Of a DNA stretch of 64,000 bases, positions 55,601 through 64,000 are shown in pieces (the first letter of the stretch is position 1; each line of letters begins with the position of its first letter). The notes under the pieces are model-generated. The model was given only the letters and a program-made list of their open reading frames with translations. It searched no databases and was not told the DNA's origin. The stretch spans positions 80,922,271 through 80,986,270 of the forward strand of contig NC_132997.1 of the NCBI RefSeq assembly GCF_048564905.1, read 5' to 3'. The DNA is from Vicugna pacos. Its lineage: Eukaryota; Chordata; Mammalia; Artiodactyla; Camelidae. The translations under genes were made by a program, and so were the position numbers.

Positions 55601-56132
55601 ATTTCCTTTTTTTCCCCCCACTTTTTTGATCTCTAATTTTTTCCTCTCTGATCTTTTCTTTCTTCTACTGACTTTGGGCCTTGTTCTTCTTTTTCTAATT
55701 TCTTTAGTTGGAAGTTTAGATTTTTTTTTAGATTATTCTTGTTTCTTGAGGTTAGCCTTATATCACTGTAAACTTTTTTCTTAGAATTGCTTTTACTGAA
55801 TCCAATAGATTTTGAAAAGTTGTGTTTTTATTTTCATTTCTCTTAAGGTATTTTCTGCTTTCCTTTTCAATTTCTTCATTGAACAATTAATTTTGAGTAG
55901 CATGTTGTTTACTCTCCATGTGTTTGGGCTTTTCCCATTTTACTTCCTGTAATTTATTTCTAGTTTCATATCATGTAGTTGGAAAACAATGCTTGATCTG
56001 TATCTGTCTGCTCAAATTTTTTAAGACTTGTTTGTGACCTAGCATGTGATCTATCCTGGAGAACATTAAGTCATGTACAAACTGTTTTTCTTCACATTTC
56101 ATTAGAAAGATGTTATCTACTGTGCTGAAAGC
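52616..56132 (-). mobile_element. 5'-truncated L1 LINE (3.5 kb), ORF2 and 3' UTR
   Basis: Reverse-strand L1 starting at its poly-T (52616-52628). In order on the element: endonuclease region (ATGTGATCTATCCTGGAGAACAT, about 56045), reverse-transcriptase region (54840-55390, with FTEQFYHTYKEEL, LIQKPDKD, KILANQIQQYI), C-terminal region (53073-53438, with [53 protein letters not shown]), and 3' UTR. Multiple frame breaks separate these, so it is inactive. ORF1 and the 5' UTR are missing. GTTATACTCTT (left) and GTTATTCTCT (56135) look like the target duplication. Confidence 0.95.
55047..55080. repeat. (CT)n/poly-T run inside L1
   Basis: TCTCTCTCTCTCTC followed by about 18 T within L1 ORF2. On the coding strand this becomes a Lys-Lys-Arg-Glu run not normal for ORF2, so it expanded after insertion. 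Confidence 0.9.
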
Positions 56133-56949
56133 TTGTTATTCTCTAGATGTACATGAACTCACCTTTAATCGGATTTAGGGTCTATAAAAATTCCCCCAAA
56201 TCAATGTTTATCATCTAGAAATAAATTATATAACTGATATTTTAGTGTTAGTCTTTGTCCTGGCTTTTTTTTTTCTAGTCATAGCTTCAAATGACAGTTA
56301 TAATAGTATTTATTTCTTAAAGATAGAAATATATGTGTTATAAGTTACCCTAATGTTGTTAAAAGAAGGGAATTTAAAATTTTCCTTCAAATGAGCCAAG
56401 CCAGCAACTAACATTCTAACATATCAAGAGTTGACATGGGACTTTTAATACCTGACTTGTTAGGAAAATTCCATTGTCTCTCAGATCATGGGTAATAGAA
56501 AATATACTTGGCAGATTATTCTGTTTTCTACCCTACAGGATTTTCTTTACTCAACCAGTCCTGCAGCCTGTGCTCAGTAGTACTTAACAACAACAACAAA
56601 AAATCTGGCTCCATTTAACTCTAGAATCTTTAATCCTTCCTTGGTAAATTGCAGCCCTGAGTTTCACTGATAATATCATGCCAAACCCATAGGGCTATGA
56701 ATCTCAGTGTGTTCACATATCTGTTCATGTGCATGTGTGAAAAATAAGATACCTCTAAAAGGCAGCACCACAGAGAGAACAGAGGTTTGGAGTAGAGACC
56801 AATACCTGATAGAGATCCCTGGCCAATTGATCTTGCCTAAATCAGGGCATGTTGTGAACTTTGTACTAATTGGAATCCCAGCGACTCACTTGAGCTGTTT
56901 CACAAGCTTATAATGTAGGATTAACTCACACTAACCTAGTTTGTTTCAT
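56133..56949. other. Unclassified sequence, no gene seen
   Basis: No repeat family or exon recognised. A CAACAACAACAAAAAA stretch lies at 56588-56602. Confidence 0.45.
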
Positions 56950-57142
56950 CACAGCACTTGTCACTCTTGATATTTCCTTGTGGGTTCATTTGTGTATTGC
57001 CTCCAACTCCCCAACCTCTTCTATCTAGAATTTAAACTTCCAGAAAGCATTTACTTTGTTCAGTGTGTTTGCCACCACTAAACGCCAGAGCCTAGGACCA
57101 TGTCTGTAGCAAAGGAGGAAATTCAAAAGTTGATGGAATGAA
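56950..57142 (+). mobile_element. L2 LINE 3' end
   Basis: ACTCCCCAACCTCTTCTATCTAGAATTTAAACTTCCAGAAAGCATTTACTTTGTTCAGTGTGTTTGCCACC (L2 'tagaatgtaagctccatgagggcagggactttgtctg'), then CCAGAGCCTAGGACC. Forward 3' region. Confidence 0.68.
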
Positions 57143-58584
57143 AGAGAAAAGGAATGAATTCTAAAGTCTCTGCAATGTAAAGGGCTCTTTTATTATGAAG
57201 ATTATTGTGATTATCCTCATCATAACACTGTAAGGTGGTCAATCATTGTTCCCTGTCTCCATGATAGATTTGTGCTTTGACTTAAATTGTTATCTTTCTC
57301 TTTATTTCAGCTCACAGTATTTGACAGTTTTAGATTAAAGACTTTTTCCCCCATCAAACACGGATCCACATACAGTCACAGATATTTGAGACCAAAGACT
57401 AAACATTGAAATTCATCATTATCAAGAAGAATCTATTGAGAAAAACCAGATACACTGTTTGGTGCACAGGTTATCTGGGAGGTACTAAGACATAAAATAT
57501 AGAGATGTTTGGGTAGGTTTTGTTATTTATTTTGTTTCAGGTAATTGACTACTTCTCCTTCTTAGATGGAAGTGTAATTTCATTGTGTACACAGAGCCTC
57601 CAGGCAGCCTAAGGGCAGAGAGCTTAACAGTGACAAAGAGGAGGACAAAGAAAGCCCCGCTTTTCCCTTTTGATGGCTCATCTGCTTCCATCGCCTCCTG
57701 AAACTGTGTTAAAGCACTTACAAAGCAATTAGTTTGCTTGGCTGTTAGAGGCATCCTAAGTCCATCCTTTTCATCAGGCAATTCATGCCGGGGACCAAAC
57801 AGCCTGGAACTGGTTTAATAGAACAGTATTAAGATTAATCACTATTTGAGTTCCTTACTTTCTGGAAACCTCAAAGCATAAACATACAGGTTTTATTTAG
57901 ATGGATCCTGCCATCTATAGAAGTTTATCATTGCACAGTCCCTGGTAGATAAATGATGGTATGGAAGATTTTTATCTCTGTTTTCACATATTCCAGAAGT
58001 GCTAAAACTGGGACAACCCTCAACTTTTAATTTGCTCTTCATGAAGATGTACTACATGTTTCTTTTGCAAATGAAGTGACTGAATCCCTGAAACACACCC
58101 TGAATCATCCTGCATGGGTAGTTGGGGATGGGAAGAGGTTCTGTTCAAGTGACCTTAATTCATGCCAGTATATACCTCTCCTGTGTGAACACTAAGTTCA
58201 GCTGAAATTCATAACTAGGGGAAGAAAAAAAATATTGCTTCCTTATCTACCAACAGCATGATAGCATTTACTTAAAAATGTCTTCCCACCCATTAGTATC
58301 CTGTTCCTTTGTATCAAAATTCTATAGAGCAAATGGTTCTGCCATCACTTTCCCTATGTTTTCAAGTTGAAGGAACTGACTCACACTTCTTAAGTTTTAA
58401 ACTCTTGCTTAAGTTTACTTCACTGATACTATTTTGTATACAGAGAAGGCCGAAATAACTAGATTAAATCATATGATGTCATCACAATTCAAACTTTTTT
58501 TGACTCATTAAATAGTGAATAGAGAGTAGTCCCATTCTAAGACAACTTGTTAGATGCAAAGGAAACATCTGTAAGAAATTGAAG
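57143..58584. other. Unclassified sequence, no gene seen
   Basis: 1.4 kb without a repeat or exon I can name. The reverse frame 57527-57781 (84 codons) has no domain resemblance. Confidence 0.45.
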
Positions 58585-58775
58585 TGAATTACTTTACAGT
58601 TTGCAAGGTGCTATCACATACATTAACTCATCTGAGGCTTGCTACAGCCTTTTGGGAAAGGCTGAGAAAAGCCTCTTTATCTAGAATATGGAGTCCTAAT
58701 ACGGTTCAGTGGGTTGACGTGACTTCCTCCAAGTCCCACAGCCGGAAGATGGTCAAGCTAGGACAATACCATAAA
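58585..58775 (-). repeat. MIR SINE
   Basis: Antisense MIR: ACTTTACAGTTTGCAAGGTGCTATCACATACATTAACTCATCTGAGGCTTGCTACAGCC, GACTTCCTCCAAGTCCCACAGCCGGAAGATGGTCAAGCTAGG. Confidence 0.8.
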
Positions 58776-59761
58776 TCCTTCACTTGCTTTTCATAAGGAT
58801 TTATCACAAAGTTCTTTGAAATAATGAACCCCCTTGGTGCTTTTCAGGTAGGTTTTGATATGCAGAGATCTGATTTACATATCACCTTTTCCAGGCCTTC
58901 TTTTGCTTAACACTAAACAGATATTCCAGGAGGCACTTGTGAATATTCAGTTTATGCCCAGTTTCAAAGTATCAGCAAGGTGCGTCTCCTTCTGCAAAGA
59001 AACCACATCGCTGACATGTTGAGGTCCGCACCGCCTGAAGCCCCGAGTTTCAATATTGAGCTACCTGGGGGCCCCCATGACTTTGTCGGCTCAGTCTGAG
59101 AAAACTGGATCAGCAGTGAGACTAAAGGAGGCAGTGAGAGACCTTGGCCTTTCACCAGCTCAGGTACTTCCTTTCCTTGCCCCTCCAGCAATTTCTTACT
59201 ACAGAGTTTCCTGTCTCCTTCTTTGTAGTCATTTGTTTTAATCCTTTTGTGTTTTTCTGAGACCTTCATAGAGGAGAAAAGTGAAGGGTCCAGGTCTCTT
59301 TCTCTCCCTTGTGCTCTTATTTCTCTCATTACTGTTCCTCTGGAGGTGTTCCTTTTAGCCTATAGGAAACCTCCCCTCTTTGGTCATTTTCCCCAGTTAA
59401 TTGTCTCACTGTTTATTTCCCCAAGCGTATTAAAAGTCAGGTGAGGGCAGAGGTTGCTGACTATTTTATATTATATATATGGCGTATTCTGTACGGTGCC
59501 TCCAGATCAGAAATGCTAGACAGGTAGCTACAAAATGCTTGGTTTGGGGGTTTTGGTTTTTTTTTTTTTTTTCCTGACCTAACCATTATCAATGAGGATG
59601 CAGTCATACTTCCCTAGCAAAGAAAATGCACAATTGTTGTTATGGGTGTATTTGCAAGGATGCCCAAGTGTATACTTCTAAAGAATATTTATTCCTCAAA
59701 AGAATCCATTTGGAAAAACCATCGATGGTTATTGCATTTTCAATATGAATACCTAACATTT
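58776..59761. other. Unclassified sequence with T-run, no gene seen
   Basis: 58964-59329 (121-codon reverse frame) and 59056-59444 frames lie over CpG-containing unique DNA near 59030-59090 (GTCCGCACCGCCTGAAGCCCCGAG), but no domain or exon structure is recognised. T-run at 59556-59571. Confidence 0.4.
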
Positions 59762-59860
59762 AATGTATATTGAGTGCTTACTATTTGCCAAGTAACTGTT
59801 GTAAATATTTTATGTCTATTAATTCGTGTAATTTTCATGGGAAACAAACTTTGGAGAGGC
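59762..59860 (-). repeat. MIR SINE, reverse half
   Basis: TATATTGAGTGCTTACTATTTGCCAAGTAACTGTTGTAAATATTTTATG is the antisense start of a MIR. Confidence 0.7.
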
Positions 59861-60012
59861 AGGATAGTGAAGGAGTTAAAGAGGTGTGCTCTACCAAACA
59901 GTCCTAGTATATTACCCTGTATTTTTCCAGAACAAGAGTTCCTTCAACATAGGAATAACCAGCTCCTAGCACATATTACGTACTTAATAAAAATCCTTAA
60001 TACATGGCGGAA
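59861..60012 (+). repeat. MIR SINE, forward, abutting
   Basis: CAGGATAGTGAAGGAGTTAAAGAGGTGTGCTCTACC, then at the end CTCCTAGCACATATTACGTACTTAATAAAAATCC, forward MIR ends with a degraded centre. It directly abuts a reverse MIR. Confidence 0.6.
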
Positions 60013-60243
60013 TTAATAAATGAGTGTCAATATTGATTAAAACCTTTGTCTTTGACTCCATGCTGGAAACTGTCATGTAAGAAAGTCAAGTCTCATTACT
60101 CTGTGATCACCCCTCATTTCAGTCCAGGAATGGTATTTTCCAGATTGATGAATCCCCTAAATCACCAGATTTAGCTTTAGCTGAACTTTAGACAGTTCTA
60201 CAAAATCAACCAAATTTTCTTCTGGAAAAAAGTCAATATAAGT
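60013..60243. other. Unclassified spacer
   Basis: Under 300 bp of AT-rich sequence without a recognised repeat. Confidence 0.4.
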
Positions 60244-60467
60244 CAGGGTTTCTCAACCTTAGCACTATTAATATTTCGATTGGCTAGCTCTTTGTTGTAG
60301 GGGGTTGTCCTGTGCCTTGTAGGAAGTTTAGCAGCATCTCTCATCTCTACTCATGGGGTGTCAGTAGCATCTCTCCTCTCTCCATACCCAGCTGAGACAA
60401 CCACTGGTCCCAGTGTCCCAGGCAGGGGAGAGTTGGAACAGAGTGCCTCTGGTTAAGAGCCACTGTT
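60244..60467 (-). mobile_element. MER20 hAT-Charlie nonautonomous transposon
   Basis: Antisense MER20 with good ends: CAGGGTTTCTCAACCTTAGCACTATTAATATTTCGATTGGCTAGCTCTTTGTTGTAGGGGGTTGTCCTGTGCCTTGTAGGAAGTTTAGCAGCATCTC, and at the right CTCTGGTTAAGAGCCACTG. Best preserved of the three copies. Confidence 0.93.
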
Positions 60468-61199
60468 GTAAATAGTTAAGAAAGACATTTTTTAAAAATG
60501 AGCTGCAAGTTTTTGTTTTTCTGGCAATTTTCCAAAAAGATATCCGGACAGGATTTGAGAAATAACAGCATCTTTAGAATAAGCATACACCTTCATAAGA
60601 GGAGAATTTTGAAAGGAACGGCACACATTTTAATTTTTTTTAAGTTCTCATGAGTATACATTTTAAAAAATTGGACTCTGTGTTTCACTGTCATGTAGCT
60701 CATCTTCCTCTGTCAAGTCCAGCAGGGATGCTTCGTGAATCTTCTCATTCGCTAGGTAGGAAAAGGATCCCGGCAACATACAGTGACTTGGCTCAATACT
60801 GAACTCCATCCCAGGCATCCCCTGAGAGACCTGAGCTCTTCCCCTGACTTTTGTCCTCTTTTCAGTGGCTTCTTTACTTTTGCTCTAGCCTCTGTACCTT
60901 CCCTCCAACGATGTGGCCTCCAAGAACTCACACTGCTTCTCCAGAACTGCATCAGCCTCACAGTTCACCTCACATGCCTCCCTGCTTGTCACAAAGAATG
61001 AGAACATCTCCCCAAAAGTGGCAGCCTTGCGCCTTTCCAGAGTCGCAGCCTGCTCACCAGCCCCACAATTACCGTAAACACACTGGCCATGCACAGCCGT
61101 GGGGTGATGGGCTGGTCATGACAGATTGACTGAAATGCCACAGCAAACGACTCCTCTTCTGTGGCCCTGAAGCCCCACGTTAGAAGAGCTGGTGACTGA
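60468..61199. other. Unclassified sequence, no gene seen
   Basis: 60752-61129 carries overlapping small frames on both strands with no recognised domain, likely stop-poor GC-richer DNA. No repeat named. Confidence 0.42.
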
Positions 61200-61345
61200 A
61201 CAGCTCATGGTCTTTAAGCTATCAGTTTGATTTAGCAACTGTGAAGCTACTCCAGCAGCCTGGCAGCCAATTAGTGGCCCGGAATCATCAGCATTAATTT
61301 GTCCCCATTTCCCCCTGCAAATTGCTAATTGGTTGAACTGAGCAG
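61200..61345. promoter_or_regulatory. Candidate conserved noncoding element, clustered TAAT cores
   Basis: GCCAATTAGTGGCC (CAATTA at 61268, itself a near-palindrome), CATTAATTTG at 61292 and AATTGCTAATTGG at 61320-61332 put three homeodomain-type sites in about 65 bp of unique, balanced sequence. Typical of developmental enhancers, but no conservation data are available here. Confidence 0.37.
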
Positions 61346-62334
61346 TGGTTGGGCTGGGCTGCTGGAGAGAAAGGAGGAAGCTTGAGCTGTATCATCTTCT
61401 TGCTAAGTATGTTTAGATTAAAGGGGCTGCTAAGGGACAAACTGCTTTTAGCAATTTAGGATGACAGTCCTTTATAGCAAGTTGTTGTTCTGATTATTCT
61501 GGACGGTGTTCCAAGTCTTTCAGGTTAAGCAGCATCTTGTTGGTTGGAGTTGCTTAAAGGGAGAACAGAGTAAAATATTTTATTACCACTCTTTTATCAA
61601 GTATTTCCATTTTATTCTCATAATTGAGTGTTAAGATATCAAAAATACCTTGCTTAACAATATCTGTGTTGATTATTCTCAGTCCTCAATCCCCGCTTCC
61701 CCAGTTCCTAAATATGTGTTCTTCTCCGCCTGCTTTGTAGCTGGGGAACTCTTCCTTATGAACTCTGTTATTCATCCTTACCCTCTGGTTTACCACTTGG
61801 TTTAGCTAATAAAAGTCACAGGGAGACTGCAATTCAGGAGGAGAGGAGGGAGGTTCTCCTTGCCCACTTCCTCCCTGCTTTGGTGCACATTTCTGGTATT
61901 GGCTGCTGCCATTCATAACCACATTTCCTTGCAGGGAGCAGCTTTACTATTGCTCTGTCTATCATCAGGCTTTGGTAATACTGTTCTTCCTCCTTGCTTT
62001 TCTGGCTCTAGATAGAGCAGTGGCTTCCCACTGCTGTAAGATTCTAGGTGCCTTCACAAAGTTTCATGGTTCCTTTAAACTGGTCCACACTTCTGCTGGT
62101 AATCCTTTATTAAATTCTCTTTAAAACACCATCTGATTGTGCTATTACCTGTTTATGTGCCTGATACTTTCCATGTGCTCTTGTTTAACAAACTTTATTT
62201 TGGCCGTACTATGCAAGAAAATGGGTCTTCAGCTGTGAGCAAGACAGGATTGTTGTCCCTGTGGAATCTGTAGTCTAGCTGAGGTGTGAGAGATTAACTG
62301 GCTGGAGATATTCAAGCATAGTGGGGGTTCTAGA
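61346..62334. other. Unclassified sequence, no gene seen
   Basis: About 1 kb with no repeat I can name. No credible exon. Confidence 0.42.
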
Positions 62335-63606
62335 GCAGGCATCTATAGCCAGTTATAACCCAAAGTCTGTATTTCACATGAGGGTTCACTCCTGGTATTG
62401 TACATTCTATGGATTTTGACAAATTTATAATGATATGTATTTACCACTGTACTCTTGTACAGAAGAGTTTCACTGCCCTAAAAATTATCTGTGTACTGTC
62501 TTTTCATCTCTCCCTCCTAACTACTGCCAACCACTAATGTTTTTACTATTGTCATAGTTTTGTGTTTTTCAGAATGTTTTCTAGTTTGAACCATATAGTA
62601 GATAGCCTTTTTAGATTGGCTTCTTTGACTTTGTAATACACATTTATAACTTTGTAATATGAACTATGACGTGAATCATGTCTTTTCATGGCTTGATAGC
62701 TCATTTCTTTTTAGTACTGAAGAATATTCCATTGACTTAGTATACCATAGTTAATTTACCCACTGATCTACTGAAGGATGTCTTGGTTGCTTCCAAATTT
62801 TGGTAATTAAGAGTAAAGATACTATGAACATGCTTGTACAGGTTTTTGTGTGGACATAAGTTTTCAAATCATTTGGGTAAATGCCAAGAAGTTTGTGACT
62901 GCTGGATTGCTTGCTAAGAGTATGTTTAGTTTTGTAAGAAACTTTAAACTGTCTTCCAAAGTGGCCCTACCATTTTGTATTCCTACCAGCAGTGAATGAG
63001 CGTTCTCTTGCTCCACGTCATCAGCATTGAATACTGTCAGTGGTTAAGGCTTTGGTCATCCTAATAGATGTGCAGTGGTATCTCACTGCTTTAATTTTTA
63101 ATCCTCTAGTTATGTATGAGGTTGAACATCTTTTAATATGCTTACTTGCCATCTTTATATCTTCTTTGGTGAATTGTCTACTAAGGCCTTTGGCCCATCT
63201 TTTAATCAAGTTGGTTGTTTTCTTATTGTTGAGTTTTAAGGGTTCTTTTTGTATTTTGAATAACTGTCCTTTATCAGATGTCTCTTTTGCCGGTATTTTC
63301 TCTCAGCCTGTGGCTTATCTTCTCAGTCTCTTGACATTGTCCTTTGCAGAGCACAAGTTTTTAATGTTAACAAAATGCAGCTTATCAACTATTTCTTTCA
63401 TGGAAAGAAATTTCTTTCTTTGGTGTTGTATCTAAAAAGTCCTCACCATACTCAAGTTCACTGAGGTCTTCTCCGGTGTTATCTTCTAGTTTTATAGTTT
63501 TGCATTTTAGGTTTAGGTCTATGATCTGTTTTGAGTACATTTTTGTAAAGAATGTAAGGTCTGCATCTGAATTTATTTTACATGTGGATGTCCAGTGTTT
63601 TATTTC
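62335..63606 (-). mobile_element. Old L1 LINE, ORF2 C-terminal part and 3' end
   Basis: Antisense L1: 3' UTR (CTGGTATTGTACATTCTATGGATTTTGACAAATTTATAATG, GTACAGAAGAGTTTCACTGCC), then ORF2 end (63021-63209 reverse encodes KRWAKGLSRQFTKEDIKMASKHIKRCSTS), and TTCTTTTTGTATTTTGAATAACTGTCCTTTATCAGATG and CAAGTTTTTAATGTTAACAAAATGCAGCTTATC upstream. An older L1 subfamily than the one at 52.6-56.1 kb, truncated and broken. The 131-codon forward frame at 63040-63435 is antisense to it. Confidence 0.93.
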
Positions 63607-64000
63607 AGGAGTGACAAATTATCCTCAGAGACTGAGGTGATCTTTGCCTATAGTTTATGAAATGTAGGTTCACTGTTGGACTTTTACAAGCCAATAGCAT
63701 ATAGGGTAATGCCTCTTAATAAGCCAGTACAGAAATAACATATTCTAGACAAATGATATATTAATTACACTTTTGCTCTAAGCAAAGGGCGATGACAGAA
63801 ACAAAGTCCAAATTAAGTTGAGTTGTACCTTTTATACAAGTTTGATTTCTCAGGAGAGCTGGCTTAACCAACCTGGAGCTGACTTTGAGCTGTCAGAGCA
63901 AACGGAAAGTTCCTTGTTGCTACAGCACGTTGCTAGGGAACCAAGGTGCTGGTGCTGGCAGGCAGGCTAGGCAGCTCCGAGGGTTATCACTCCAGGTAGT
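63607..64000. other. Unclassified right-edge sequence
   Basis: No repeat recognised. It becomes GC-richer toward the edge and contains the X-box-like motif. The sequence runs off the window. Confidence 0.45.
63929..63942 (+). promoter_or_regulatory. Candidate RFX X-box
   Basis: GTTGCTAGGGAACC fits the RFX consensus GTNRCC-N-RGYAAC type with its two half-sites (GTTGC and GGGAAC). X-boxes are typical of ciliary-gene promoters and RFX-bound enhancers. A single motif match is not proof of function. Confidence 0.4.

Noticed and set aside
63040-63435. 131-codon membrane-like protein
   Set aside because: It is the antisense of L1 ORF2; its hydrophobicity comes from the T-rich strand of the L1.
1-64000. 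Prokaryotic-style operons, riboswitches, terminators, CRISPR arrays
   Set aside because: Nothing in the sequence supports these; the repeat content is entirely mammalian.

Overview
This is a 64 kb piece of mammalian nuclear DNA, almost certainly from a camelid (camel, llama or alpaca). The main clue is three short interspersed elements with a tRNA-Ala-like head (A box near TAGCTCAGTGG, B box near GGGTTCAATCC), the 3' core CTCCATTAAAAATAAATAAA and a tail reading on into AACTTAATTAC. This matches the camelid vic-1 SINE as I remember it. L1 3' ends of the cetartiodactyl type (with the phrase TTGTACACCTGAA and its reverse complement), MIR, L2, MER5 and MER20 copies and old LTRs all fit a eutherian genome. 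No operons, ribosome binding sites, CRISPR arrays or other prokaryotic features are present.

I found no protein-coding exon I can defend. The long open frames are chance frames, reverse-strand shadows or remnants of L1 ORF2. The longest frame, 242 codons at 4420-5148, is compositionally biased and matches no family I know. The window reads as a gene desert or a large intron.

Layout. 1-11 kb: an L1 ORF2 end, MIR and L2 remains, a GATA-motif cluster, a G-quadruplex run, a CTCF-like site, a TAAT-rich unique block near 5.7 kb and a MER5A. 11-16 kb: two solitary LTR fossils, MIRs, a truncated L1 and a short dispersed duplication. 17-26 kb: mainly L2, including one long reverse-strand L2 (21.9-24.2 kb) split by a Tigger-like transposon with its TA target duplication still visible, then an L1 3' end and a MER20. 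26-36 kb: mostly unique sequence with one vic-1 SINE, MIRs and a partial LTR. 36-40.5 kb: a mosaic of old L1 pieces in both orientations. 40-52 kb: MER20, a MER5 split by a vic-1 SINE, a third vic-1, MIRs, a large imperfect palindrome at 48.3-48.6 kb, an LTR fossil and CpG-bearing unique sequence. 52.6-56.1 kb: a 5'-truncated L1 of about 3.5 kb. 56-64 kb: unique sequence, MIRs, a MER20, a TAAT-rich block at 61.2 kb, another L1 and an RFX X-box-like motif near the right edge.

The parts most worth following up are the palindrome at 48.3 kb, the unique blocks that look like conserved noncoding elements (about 5.7, 43.4, 51.2 and 61.3 kb), the unexplained 60-bp duplicate pair at 11.67/14.33 kb, and the datable nested insertions. 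I see no new multi-gene system. All family names come from remembered consensus sequences, not a database search, so repeat edges are approximate.
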